Below are positions 9,780 through 21,289 of a stretch of 64,000 nt of DNA, piece after piece. Position 1 is the stretch's first letter. Each line of letters starts with the position of its first letter. Below the pieces are notes generated by a model. That model ran no database searches, had not been told where the DNA came from, and saw only the letters and a program-made list of their open reading frames with translations. Origin of the DNA: Carallia brachiata (taxonomy: Eukaryota > Streptophyta > Magnoliopsida > Malpighiales > Rhizophoraceae). The stretch is from positions 496,001 to 560,000 of the forward strand of contig JADCRB010000098.1 in the NCBI GenBank assembly GCA_021464245.1, given 5' to 3'. A program made the translations under genes and the position numbers.

Positions 9780-11744
9780 TGTATAACCTATCGTAACAAG
9801 AAAATGACGCAAGAAATCCTCGTCCAATATGGAAATGTCAGCCCAGCCATAACATATAAACCTTAAAGCGACCTAGGCCATATTTTTGGGCTCAATGTTG
9901 GGCTTCAGCCCAACTCGTCCAATAATCGCGTTAAATCTACGCCAGTTTTCTCGCGTGAAAGCTACAAACTCCAACAGCGCGCCAATCCCAATCAAAGAGG
10001 AGATCGGTCAAAGTCAAAGGAAAAAATTACCAATATAGAAGAGGAAAAAGATCAACGTCTCTCCTTCCTCAACGAGGAAATCGCGACGACTCACAGACTC
10101 GTCCTTCTTCCTCTATAAAAGGCCTGATGCTCCTTTGGTGCTCCTTTGCCTTATTATCCACCATCTTTGAAAAGTTCTTCGGCTCTCTCATCTGCTTCCT
10201 GCTTTTGACCTTCAGGCATGCCCGTTCTCTGTCAGCCGAAATCCTAGTGACGCCGCGCGGCGGCGGCCGCGGCCTCGTCCTCCGTTTTTCTCCGCCATCG
10301 CTAGTATTTACTAGTTATTTGCCTTTTTTTTCGTTCATTTATCTGCATAAACTCATCACTCTTTGCGTTTGGTTTTTTTGAACAAATGGCTCGCTCTCAT
10401 TCTCTTGCGGCCTTTTTTTTTATATTTATTTTCTTTTCTTTTCTTGATCAAAATTTTCAAATAAATCGTTATTCTTTATTGGTACTTCACTGTACGTAAT
10501 GCAATTAGTTCTTCGCTAGTAAAAGTAAGTTTATATCCTGCTTTTATTTATCAAATAAGCACTTGCTGCAGTGTATGGTCATAGTTGTTATTTCCAATTG
10601 ATTTATGTCGTTGCTGCAAAATTTACAGATAATAGAAACTGCAAAAATCTGAATTGTGATCCTTTTCTTTTCCATCAAGATACAGATTCTGACGCAACAA
10701 TTGTACAAGTTAGCTTTCTTGATTAATCTTGGATAAATGGCGATGTAACTTTTGCCTACTAAATCGATTCTTATATCAGCACCACGCATGAAAGGAAAAC
10801 TAAGGTACCTACAGAATGGGTCGCAGTTTCCCGTCTCACAAACTTAATCGCGTCCTATCTGGTGGTAGAAGATGCCTAGCGTTTTTCTTTGGCAGTGTGG
10901 AGCACTCCCAAGGTGAGACCTCTGGCGTCTTAGGCAAGGATTGGTCCGCCTTTTCAAAGATTAAAGTTTTCTTGTTACCAGAAAAAGTGCCTCTCTGGAA
11001 AGGAACAGGGCATCGCATGATGAGTTGCTTTGCACTAGACATGGTAAGAAATCGAGACTGGTCCTATGATCCATGGTCACTTTTGACTGGAGATAGTACA
11101 GACTCCAGATTGGTAATTTACCATTCATGGTCTCTTTTTTCTCTTTTGTCTGGAGACATTACTGCATCTTTTTTTCTGTTTTTATTTTTTTTAAGTGCTT
11201 TGACGAACAATTCACAGTTATCATATCTCTAATCAGAACAAGGACCTTAATTTTGTGGGGTTTTTTTTTTCATTAAATTCTTCAGCTCTGTTAATTGAAC
11301 TTGTTTTGGGTCAGTTTTGAATTAAATATTAACCAATGTCTTTCATGAGGTTTCTTTGTCGGATATGCTTTCCATGCTCAGCTGTTTTACTGCGGCACGG
11401 CACTCGGGTGTCAAATATTAAATTCCAGAGAAAAGCTGACTTATGAGGACTCTTTTGTGATTGGGTTTTTACTCTGAGTTGTCTTCTTACGGAGGAATCT
11501 TGACTTCGACTAAAATCTTTTTTACTGGATAATGTGGTAATTATCAAGTGGTTCAATTAAGAGTCGGCTATGAGCATAAAAGATTAATTGGTCCAAGCTT
11601 GGTCAAAGTTGTAGTTAGCATCATACAGTTGTAACAGAAATATGGAGGAAGCAAATTTTGTTGCCGCCATATTGCTAGAAGTCATCTTCTTCTAACAGAC
11701 ATGGACTTGAAGCCATGTTCGCCAACATTCTCCCTTCTGATGTT
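9780..11744 (+). repeat. Duplicated block D' (promoter and 5' part of a DJ-1-type unit), truncated copy
   Basis: This block is co-linear with about 19010-20890 upstream of the DJ-1-like pseudogene. It shares the promoter-like region, a pyrimidine-rich leader near 10125-10240, several exon-like islands (for example 10580-10700 and 10815-11120) and the final ATGGACTTGAAGCCATG...CTTCTGATGTT. Similarity to the other copy stops at 11744, where the ankyrin ATG begins. An ORF at 10816-11232 (EKVPLWKGTGHR, DWSYDPWSLLTGD) is also present in the second copy but matches no family I recognise. Likely an untranslated leader or a decayed 5' part of the DJ-1 unit. Confidence 0.65.
10114..10120 (+). promoter_or_regulatory. 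TATA box of block D'
   Basis: TATAAAA sits just before GGCCTGATGC and a pyrimidine-rich leader, with transcription expected to begin near 10145. The equivalent site in the other copy (19373-19379) reads TACAAAA. In its present position this promoter would drive ankyrin copy 2 from a leader about 1.6 kb upstream. Confidence 0.55.
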
Positions 11745-13706
11745 ATGGCAGAGCAATTGTTAGAAGCAGCAAGATTAGGTGATGTTGAGGCCTTGGAATC
11801 TATGCTTAGAGATGACCCACTGATCCTGGATAGGGTTGCTCTACTACTACTACCCTTCGCAGAGACACCGTTGCACATTGCTTCACTTGCTGGGAAGACC
11901 CATTTTGTGGAGAAGATTATGAGTTTGAAGTCCGGCTCTGCAAAGGATCTGAACAAGGATGGTCTTAGTGCATTGCACATTGCTTCTGCACTGGGACACG
12001 TTCAGAGTCTACTATTGACACTCCGTCTAGACACAGATCTGTGTCTTCTCAAAGACAATAATGGAAGAACGAGTCTCCATCATGCAGCCATGAGAGAGAG
12101 GACTGATGTCATAAAAGAATTGAATACCAAGTGCCCCCAGGCTCTGAAAGAACTGACTGCTAAGGACGACGCGGCTTTTCATTTGGCTGTGAAGACTCAG
12201 CAGTATAAAACGCTCAGGACCTTGGTTGAATGGCTTGGCGATGACAGAGACCTTATAAATTGTAAGAACAAAGATGATTTTTCTATTTTTCAGTTGGCCA
12301 AAGCCACAGGTCAATTGCAGGTAAGTGTTACAGAAAAAAAATAAAAAATAAAAATAAGTGTTTTAGCTTAAATCAGTTTAATCCTATTTGAAGATCAAAT
12401 GTCGGAGCCACCAAACCAAATCAGCCTCTCCCTAAAAACACAGGAGTAACCCTATCGTAATTTATTATTATATTTTTAAAAATTAATTATCACATATTAA
12501 ATTTAGTCGAATTAGTTCGTTTATATTTATTAGACTAATCATTATTTGACTATTAAATGGCTATTATATGTTCATTATTAGTTGTTAGTTGTTATAAATC
12601 ATTATTTTTTAACTTATGAGCTTTTACTCATATGAGTAATCAAGTTAGGCATTATATAAACATATTTCTTTGCATCTTTCAAAGGAAAAATTATTTGAGG
12701 TTGAGTTTTATACTCTATTTGATAAAGGTTAAGGTCATAATTTTTCGATTAATCAAAAGATGGAGGTTTTTTTTTTTTTTTTGTTCTTTCACTCTTAAAG
12801 TGCAAAAGTTTGTTATAGTTTGAAAAAACAGCTATTACAACTTAATGCATTGAGAATACTTATGTACGTAAATTTGTATTTAAGGTGTTTCAGATACGAC
12901 ATTATTTTCTCTTAAATAATCTTTTTTGTAGCATTACATAACTCATTTTGAGTTGAAAATTATTGACTATTTTCCAACAAACCCTTCCGACGCTCTCAAA
13001 CATTTGCACGCTCAAGGTCTTGATATATATTTATTGAATTGTTAGTGATGTTATGCATCAATTATTTCAGTAAAACTGTCTGGTTGACTGTCTATTTCCT
13101 GCACGCCTTAACACGAACATAATCTCATGCATTTAAACGTGAGACTTAGCTTTAAATGGCATCTGGCTGTCATGGCAGGCACTATATTTGTTAGACAGAA
13201 TAGGCAGAGGGCTGGAAGCAGTACACGATGCTGCTGCTGCAAACGAAAACAGACTGTGACCTCGAATTTCCCTACGTGGTCCGCGGCTACGACGTATATT
13301 TAAGCTCCTATCCGAGGGGTTAAAATCACCATATGACGACCAGTCCATGCTAATCGTTGCCGTTCTTATTGCCACAGTGGCTTTCCGATCATTCGCAACC
13401 CCACCTACAACCCTTTGGAAAGAAAACATGAAACTGGATTACAGGTGCGTGTTGAAAGCTTCCAGCATCAAGTCTAGTCCATTTGGACACAGCCAGTGCC
13501 CGGCCTGGCCGTTCATTCTCTTCCCGTTTTTCAATACAACTGGGTTCATGAGTTCTTGTTTCCTGCTCACTCTTTTCAAGAAAGGAGTCGAGGCTCAAAT
13601 TCTAATCGCAGAATCGATTATTTCACTCTTCCTATGCTACTGGAGCCTTTCGTTGGCCATTTTTCCGGATTCGCCTTCGTTAGGTTTAGTTACCGTAGCA
13701 ATATAA
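11745..13706 (+). pseudogene. Ankyrin-repeat/PGG protein, copy 2 (disabled, with replaced 5' end)
   Basis: Exon 1 (11745-12320, 192 codons) is open and has the four ankyrin repeats, with a Leu-rich insertion (VALLLLPF) and a changed third-repeat boundary (HVQSLLLTL). An upstream in-frame ATG at 11715 would add MFANILPSDV from the joined D' block. Exon 2 begins at 13179 (GGCAG|GCACTA) and meets an in-frame TGA at 13257-13259, where copy 4 has a CAA codon. The membrane domain resumes in the same frame (IVAVLIATVAF, PPTTLW) but has lost one base near 13698-13706, giving an early TAA. The transcript could still make a 218-residue soluble ankyrin protein without the membrane part. Copies 1 and 3 show the intact form. 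Confidence 0.85.
12453..12983. mobile_element. Insertion of about 530 bp in the intron of ankyrin copy 2
   Basis: The intron is 858 bp, against 302 bp in copy 3. The additional AT-rich DNA lies between GAGTAACCCT and AAACCCTTCCGACGC, where copy 1 reads continuously (GCAACCCCTCTGACC). A short AACCCT repeat at both edges could be a target duplication. No coding capacity or clear terminal inverted repeats were found, so the class is open. Confidence 0.5.
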
Positions 13707-14879
13707 TGGTCCTGATTTCTGTCACTATTTATATGACGGTTAAGTTCAAGCAAGTCTTTATTGCCGGAACCCACGAATTTAGAAATTAAAAGTACTGTTA
13801 TATTTTCAAAGAAAAATATGTTTGAAATATTATATAAATGTAATTAGTCAGATTTAATATATAATAAGTTAAATTTTAAGTATAATTAAGTATAAGAAGA
13901 AATTTTCTTTTCATAATTAATTGTACTGACAATCCAATCAGTTGTATATTAAATTCAACAGTTATATTTGGACAGTATTTCAGGTACTTCTTCTTCTTCT
14001 GAAAATGTAATTTTTTCTAGAAATTAATGGATCTTCAAGCGACCCAAAGTTTGACTTAAGTGAAGGCCATTACACTGCAAAGTTGGTGTGCGACGTCGTT
14101 TTTCCCCGTTTCTTCTTGTCAATAGGTGTTGCTTTTAAGTTTCTTGTCATCAATTATTCTCCGTGATATATAAAATGGCATTTGCGTGTGATATTACCGC
14201 TGAATACTGGCAAGGTTTATTCTTATGAAACGATCTGCACGCAGTTAAATATTTGTCCAAAAATTAGAAAAAAATTCCGGGTGCAAGTGACCATGTTAAA
14301 TATATTTAATTTTACCAACAACAATATTACAAAATTTCTTCACCATTTTCTGTAAATTTACTTAATAATTAACTATAGACATAAGTACATATGGAATGGA
14401 TAATTTTCATTAAGTTTAAAGTGAGGCAAGGACACAATAAACAAATTAACTCTCTACTAAAATGCACCATGCGTAGAGTTTGTGCCGAAAAAAATTCTCT
14501 CTCAAAAGTGTACAAATTAATGAATGAAATTAAGAAATCATAAAAGAAACGTCCATAAACAAAACTTTTTAAAAATTAAGAGATGCAATTAAGAAGGAGA
14601 AATTTAATGGCTTTGAGGTAACCCGATGATGCACCTTCCTTGCTTGATGAAGAAATCAATTTCCATTTAAATAATAGTTCAGAAATAAGTAGGGAAACTA
14701 GAAACTGCTTTGAACTGGTTCGCGATATATTAGCATGAAGCTAGTGACATCTCTTTTTTTTTTTTTCTTTTTTATCCAAAAGAGCTACTAAAGCAACTAT
14801 AAGAAGAGTAATTATGGGGGCTGGGGATCCCTTTGCTGGTAAAAGGAAAGCCAGAAGGCTGCTCCCATCGCTGTTAGTG
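13707..14879. other. 3' flank of ankyrin copy 2
   Basis: No gene. Bases 14025-14500 match the 3' flanks of copies 1 and 3 (ATCTTCAAGCGAC, CAAAGTTTGACT, TTGGTGTGCGA). The part at 14650-14720 resembles the flank of the 36-bp minisatellite near 1912-2010. The D block present after copies 1 and 3 is missing here. Confidence 0.6.
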
Positions 14880-15480
14880 GAGATGCCAACCATCTCTCCT
14901 TTCTACAAACATGATCGATCCCTTTGCTATTGGCATCTTTGAAGTTCTTGGTAGTTGCTTAGAGGCCCAATACGAAATTAGTATGTTGTTGCCACAGCAA
15001 TTAAAAGTCCATTAGATACCAAAAAGGAGGATCCACTGGCAACCTTCGACAATGAATTCACGATTTGTCTTTCTGGCATACCTGATCCATCCATGTCTAT
15101 CGGAGAACAATGATTTTCTAGAGTCAAACAATCTTTGCTTTGTAAAGTTGGGCCATGAGACAAGTGGGTGTCTTCCTCATCATCTTGTTTATAACTAGCA
15201 TTCAATTCTTTAAGAAGCCCATACTAATGATTATCAATGAGAGTTCACTGTACGCAAATCGTGGGAAGAAAAGGAGTTACTATTTAATATGAAAAAAAAA
15301 CTGTTCCATTTTATGCGTTGAACTTTGTGTATAAATTGATTATTTTTTGACGTCAGTGGATAAATTGATTAGAACGTATGTTTTTTCTTTTATCACATTT
15401 CTGTAAATATATATTTGTACAGATATAAATTGCTTGCTTTTTTTTTTTCCCATAAAAAAGTTCATGCCTCTGCACATATT
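14880..15480. repeat. Upstream module U, first copy
   Basis: This stretch and 24320-24850 share a series of segments in the same order: GAAGTTCT...GTAGTTGC, AAAGTCCATT, GGCAACCTTCGA, GAATTCACG, TTGTCTTTCTGGCATACC, ATCAATGAGAG, TTTTATGCGTTGAACTTTG and TCTGTAAATATATATTTGT. Both copies lie upstream of an ankyrin gene (copies 3 and 4). Short translated pieces recur but contain stops in both copies. It may be a decayed exon of the DJ-1 unit or a neighbouring lost gene; I do not recognise it. Confidence 0.65.
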
Positions 15481-15910
15481 TTATGCCCAAGACAAGTAAA
15501 TTCAATTCATAAAGAGTCCCGTTACTGTACTCATAATAATTACGTGTGCCCATTGAATTGACGTCATCCATTACAATAATAATATTTTTTATTGAATTTT
15601 TACTTCCGGACAAACATTTACTCGATAGGCACGAGGAGTGAAAAAAATGAAAAAGTGCAGTTAAAAAAATGTGCAACAAGTTTTGTATTTCCCGTTATTG
15701 CACTTTTCACTAGTTTTCATGTATATTTGGAATTACATCTATATTTGTTAGTTTTTGTACATATCATGTAATTTTCGTACAAGTATTAAACCTGTTGGAT
15801 GCCTGAATTTATTATATTTATTGAAAAACATATTTTTATTTGTGTTTTGTTTAAAAAAATTAAAAATAACTTAAATTTTGAGTATTATTTTATTTTTTAG
15901 GGAAATGTTT

Positions 15911-16031
15911 AAAGAACAGAAGCAACGAATATAATAAAGAACGGAAGCAACGAATATAATAAAGAACAAAAGCAACGAATATAATAATGCAATCGCTTTC
16001 CTCCACAAAGAACGGAAGCAGCGAATATAAT
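15911..16031. repeat. 25-bp tandem repeat upstream of ankyrin copy 3
   Basis: Three head-to-tail units (15911, 15936, 15961) and a fourth (16007-16031) after a 21-bp spacer share AAAGAAC-GAAGCAACGAATATAAT with one or two changes each. The array lies about 450 bp before the start codon of copy 3 and has no counterpart upstream of the other ankyrin copies. ATs and AGCAACGA boxes repeat at fixed phase. Confidence 0.85.
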
Positions 16032-16479
16032 AATGTTTTTTATAAGCAAGGAAGGAATATAATAACAGCTTCGTTTTGCAGCAACACAGCGGCTGCTTTT
16101 AATTTAAATGGATGTGGTTACACGCTTTTAATAAAATATAATAAATTATTAATTTTGTATAATTATAATTATAAAATATAAAAAAATTAAAATATAAAAT
16201 TAAATAAATATTATTTAAAAATATAAATCTCATATAATATATACTAAAAAATAATATTTTTTTATTTTAAAATAATTTTTTTAAAAAATGATTTTACATA
16301 AATTATTAACAATGAATATATTTTATAAGTAATAAGTTGCTTTTTTTGACGCACGTATAGCCCTACAGTGCAGTCGCACGTTGCAACGCTAACTTTCTCC
16401 TGTATAATAATTGGTGAAGAAGAAAGAATATATTGTGAAAAGAAGGGGATTTGGTCAGCTTCTTGTTTCTTAATTTGTT

Positions 16480-17906
16480 ATGGCGCAGCAACTGTTAGAA
16501 GCAGCAAGATTAGGTGATGTCGAGGCTTTGGAATCTATGCTTAGAGATGACCCACTGATCCTGGAAAGGGCTGCCCTTCTACTACCCTTCGCAGAGACCC
16601 CATTGCACACTGCTTCACTTGCTGGGAAGACCCATTTTGTGAGGAAGATTATAAGTTTGAAGCCCAGCTTCGCAAAGGATCTGAACAAAGACGGTCTTAG
16701 CGCATTGCACATTGCTTCTGCGTTAGGACACATTGAGATCGTGCGTCTACTTTTGACACTCGGTTCAGATTTGTGTCTTCTCAAAGACAATAGTGGAAGA
16801 ACGAGCCTCCATCATGCAGCCGTCAGAGGTAGGACTGATGTCATAAAAGAGTTGCTTACCAAGTGCCCCCAGGCTCTGAAAGAAGTGACTGCTGAGGACG
16901 ACACGGCTCTTCATTTGGCTGTGAAGAATCAGCAGTATGAAGCACTCACGACCTTGGTTGAATGGCTTGGCGATGACAGAAACCTTATAAATGCTAAGAA
17001 CAAAGATGACCTTTCTATATTTCAGTTGGCCAAGGCCACAGGTCAATTGCAGGTAAGTATTACTGGAACAAAAAAAAAAAAAAAATTGCATTTCACCATT
17101 AATCAGCGTAATCCTATTTGAACGTCAAAGGTTAATTTGAGCCACCAAATCAGCCTCTCCTCAAAAACACAGGAGCCACCAAATCACACATTTACATGCT
17201 CAAGCTCTTGATATATTTACTTTAATTGTTAGTGATGTTAATTTTGGGCATCAGTTATTTCACTAAAACTGTCTGGTCGATTGTCTATTACCTGCACGCC
17301 TTAACGTCAACATAATATTTCATGCATTTAAACTGCATCTGGTTGTCATGACAGGTACTAGATTTGTTGGACGGAATAAGCAGAGGACTGCAACCCAGAA
17401 CTCCACCACGTAGTTGGTGGCTGCCATCATATAAGAACCTATTTGAATATGACGACCAGTCCATGCTAATCGTTGCCGTTCTCATTGCCACAGTGACTTT
17501 TCAATCATTCGTAACACCTCCTGCAACCCTTTGGAAAGAAAACATGAAAATGGATTACAAGTGCGTGTTTAAAGCTTTCAGCTTCAAGTCTAATCCATTT
17601 CGACACTACAAGTGCCCGACCTGGGAGTTCATGCTCTTCCTGTTTTCCAACACAATTGGTTTCATGAGTTCTTGTTTCCTACTCATTTTTTTCAAGATCA
17701 GAATCGTGGCTAAAGTTCTAATGGCAGAATCGATTTTTTCACTCTTAATATGCTACTCGAGCCTTTTGACGGAGATGGCCGTGGATTCGCCTACGACGGT
17801 TTTAGTTTTTGTAGCACTGGTATTGTTCATGGTTTCTTCCGTTATTTGCCCATTTGTATTATACAGAAGGGATAAGTACATGCAATCCACCCAAGAATCT
17901 AGCTAG
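16480..17906 (+). CDS. Ankyrin-repeat/PGG-domain membrane protein, copy 3 (intact)
   Basis: Exons 16480-17052 (191 codons) and 17355-17906 join in phase 0 to encode 374 aa. Exon 1 carries the four ankyrin repeats (TPLHTASLAGKTHF, SALHIASALGHIEIV, TSLHHAAVRGRTDVI, TALHLAVKNQQY). Exon 2 carries the four-helix PGG-type domain starting MLIVAVLIATVTFQSF, with PPATLWKENMK in place of the usual PPGG. After the last helix there is a short basic tail (YRRDKYMQ). The linker is shorter than in copy 4 and lacks its Ala-rich insert. The intron is compact (302 bp). This is the closest intact relative of copy 1. Function beyond a membrane-anchored ankyrin protein is not known. Confidence 0.9.
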
Positions 17907-19009
17907 CTTTAGCGAACCAGCAGCGAAAATAAACGGATCTTCAAGCGACTCAAAGTTTGACTCAAGTGGGGGTTGGTGTGCGATGTCGTTATTTATTTAT
18001 TATTTTTTTTTTTGTCGAGAACGTTTTGGCCTTTTTTCTTCTTGTCAATTGGTGTTGCTTGTAAGTTTCTTGTCATTAATTATTTTCCTTGATAAATAAG
18101 AAGGCATTTGCGTGTGCTATCACCGCTGGATACTGGCAGGTTTATTCTTAGTAAACGATTAGCACTCAGTCAAATTAGTGTCCAACGAAAAAATTTCTCA
18201 ATGCAAATGACCATGTTAAATATATTTAATTTTACTGATCATTACAAAAAGTCATCAATATTTTCATTAAATTCATTTAATAATTAAATATAGACATAGC
18301 GGTGTCTAAGTTTGGAATGAATAATTTTCGTTACGTTTAAAATAAGTTAAAACACTGCAAACTGATGAGAACAATTTTGTGAGTAAAGAAATCTGCTAGA
18401 GAGTAGTCAAAGAACATTAGAAAATTTTAAAAACATGGAAAAAGTTTTTTATTAAAAATAAAGCGTTAGGATAACAATAAATATATTTATTTAGAATAAC
18501 ACTATATATATATATATAATTTATTTAAAAAATAAAAAATAAAAAGTATATCTAACTAGTCTCTAGCTAATTTCTCTGCCCATGTACCAAAGCTCCAAAC
18601 TTATTAACTCCACTAAAACTGCACTGCGTTTATAGTGTGTATTGAAAAAAATTGCCTTTTAAAAGTGTATATTATGAAGATTAGTTGGTATTGTTTATTA
18701 ATATTAAAAATCTTAGTAAACGATAAAGTTAAGGAGAAGCAATCCCAGAAGATTCTTTTTTTTTTGTTTTAAGTTAATTTGTAATTTGTAATACATAAGA
18801 AGGTTAATATAGTTTTTCAATAAAAAAAGAAAATCAAAAACTTTCCTTTCAACTTTTAGAAAAATAATTTTTGTAGATTAAGAAAGAACTTTCTTCTCTT
18901 TCACTTTTGGATTCTCAAAAATATTTTTTAAATATAAATGCTTACGATGTTTTTGCTATTTTTCTCTCTTGCTTTTTTCCTCTCCCCAATACAAAGTAAA
19001 AACTTATGG
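17907..19009. other. 3' flank of ankyrin copy 3, shared with copy 1
   Basis: No gene. It is co-linear with 8640-9780, including TCTGCTAGAGAGTAGTCAAA and an AAACGATAAAGTTAAGGAGA segment. It contains (TA)n near 18505-18518 and a poly(T) near 18758. Confidence 0.7.
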
Positions 19010-20890
19010 GAAGTAAATAACTAATTTCATCGTATAAGATATTGGGAACAAGAAAAGAACGCAAGAAATCTCCATCCAACATGGAAATCTCAGCCCAGCC
19101 AAAGCATATAAACCTTAAACAGACCCAGGTCAAATCTACTCTAGTGCTTGACCAAAAAAAAATCTACTCTAGTGCACTCGCGTGGAAGTTACAAACTCTA
19201 ACCGCGCGCCAATCCTAATCAAGAAGAACTCCTGGTGAGATATGCAAAACCTAGGAGATCGGTCAACGTCAAAGGAAAAAATTTCTACTATAGAGGGAGG
19301 AGGAAAAAGATCAACGTCTCTCCTTTCGCAACGAGGAAATCATGACGACTCACAGAGTCGTCCCACTGCCTCTACAAAAGGCCTGATCCTTCTTTGATGT
19401 TCCTGCGCCTCTTCTGTCGTTTGAAAATTTCCTTCCCTCTCTCTCATCTGCTTCCCGCTTTTGACCGTTAGGCATGCCCGTTCTCTGTCAGCCGGAACCC
19501 TAGCGACCTCGTCCTCCGTTTTTTTCCACCATTTCTAGTATTTACTCATTATTTACCTTTCTTTTCGTTCATTTATATGCATAAACTCATTACTCTTTGT
19601 GTTTGGCTTTTTTTTTTTTTTTTTTTTTGAAGGAATGGCTGTTTTTCAAAATTTTCAAATAGATAGCTATTCTTTACTGGTTCTTCACTGTACGTATTGC
19701 AATTAGTTCTTCACTGGTAAAAGTAAGTTTATATCCTGCTTTTATTTATCAAATAATAACTTGCTGCTGCAGTGTATGGTCATAGTCGTTGTTATTTTCA
19801 ATTGATTTATGTGCTTGCTGCAAAATTTACAGATAATAGAGACTGCAAAAATCTGAATTGTGATCCTTTTCTTTTACATCAAGATTCAGATTCTCACGCA
19901 ACAATTGTACAAGTTAGCTTTCTTGGTCCTACTCAATCGATTCTTATATCGGCACCGCGCATGAAAGGAAACTAAGGTACCTGCAGAATGGGTCGTAGTT
20001 TCCAGTCTCACAAACTTGATCGCATCCTATCTCGTGGTTGAAGATGCCTTGCCTTTTTCTTTGGCAGTGTGGAGCGCTCCCAATGTGAGACCTCTGGGGT
20101 CTTAGGCAAGGATTGGCCCATCTTGTCTTTCAGAGATTCAAGTTTTCTTGTCACCAGAAAAAGTGCCTCTCTGGAAAGGAACAGGGCATCGCACGATGAG
20201 CTGCTTTGCACTAGACTTGGTAAGAAATCAAGATTGGTCCTATGATTCGTGGTCTCTTTTGACTGGTGATATTACAGACTCCAGATTGGTAATTTACCAT
20301 TCTTGTCCATGTTGTTTGTGTTTTTACGTATTTTTTTCTCTGATACTTTTATTTTTAACTCATTACTGCATCGTTCTTTCTTTTTTTTGAAGTGCTTTGA
20401 GCAACAGTTCACGTTTATCCTAACTCTAATCAGAACTAGGACCTTAATTTTGTGGTTTTTTTTTTTTTCATGAAATTCTTCAATTCTGTTAATTGTACTT
20501 GTTTTGAGTCAGTTTTGAACTAAATATTAACCAATGTCTTTCATGAGGTTTCTTTGTCGAACATGCTTTCCATGCTCAACTGTTTTACTGCGGCATGGCG
20601 CTGGGGTGTCAAATATTAAAATTCCAGAGAAATGTTGACTTATGAGGACTCTTTCGTGATTGGGTTTCTACTTTGAGTTGTCTCCTTATGGAGGAATCTT
20701 GACTTCCACTAAAATCTTTTTTACTGGAATTTTTATGCTCGAAGCTTGGTCAAAGTTGCAGTTAGCAACATACAATTATAACAGAAATATGGAGGAAGCA
20801 AATTTTGTTGCCACCATATTGCTAGAAGTCATCTTCTAACAGACATGGACTTGAAGCCATGTACACCGACATTCTCCCTTCTGATGTTCT
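19010..20890 (+). repeat. Duplicated block D, second copy (5' part of the DJ-1-like unit)
   Basis: Co-linear with 9780-11744, and unlike that copy it continues into the DJ-1-like pseudogene. The promoter-like segment has TACAAAA at 19373-19379 where the other copy has TATAAAA. The leader ends in a G+C-richer segment with CCGGAACCCTAGC (about 19490). The exon-like island 20140-20310 keeps the frame EKVPLWKGTGHR...SRLVIYHS seen in the first copy, while the preceding frame contains a stop in this copy (RILSRG*). No known domain is visible. Confidence 0.6.
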
Positions 20891-21289
20891 CACTGTGGTC
20901 AGTCTTTCTTTCTGCTTGAGGTAACTTTTCCATTAATTTTTTATTGCTATATGTGTAGACCTTTCACATCCAAGATTTTATGAACACTCTATATACATAT
21001 ATATTGGTTGTGGTTTGATTATGTTCTAGATTGATTGTTATGCGTGGCTTTGGAGGATAATAAACTCTGCTAATATTTATATTAGAGCTTTGTGATGCAT
21101 TGGAAGTGATTGGCAGACACTTTTAGCTGTGTAATACGGTAGAATGTGCTAATGCTGCTGATGTAGGACCAAGGAGTCGTGGGAGCCTGAGCATTGTTGC
21201 CAGCAATACTGGTTAAGCACCTTCTACTGTTCCTAATTGGTAGGGGGGCAGCTTTCTATTTGACACATGTGAGCTTGTCCTTGGACTAT

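Noticed and set aside
10816..11232. 138-codon ORF considered as a gene
   Set aside because: The counterpart in the second copy is interrupted, differences between the copies do not favour silent sites clearly, and no family is recognised. Kept only as part of the duplicated block.
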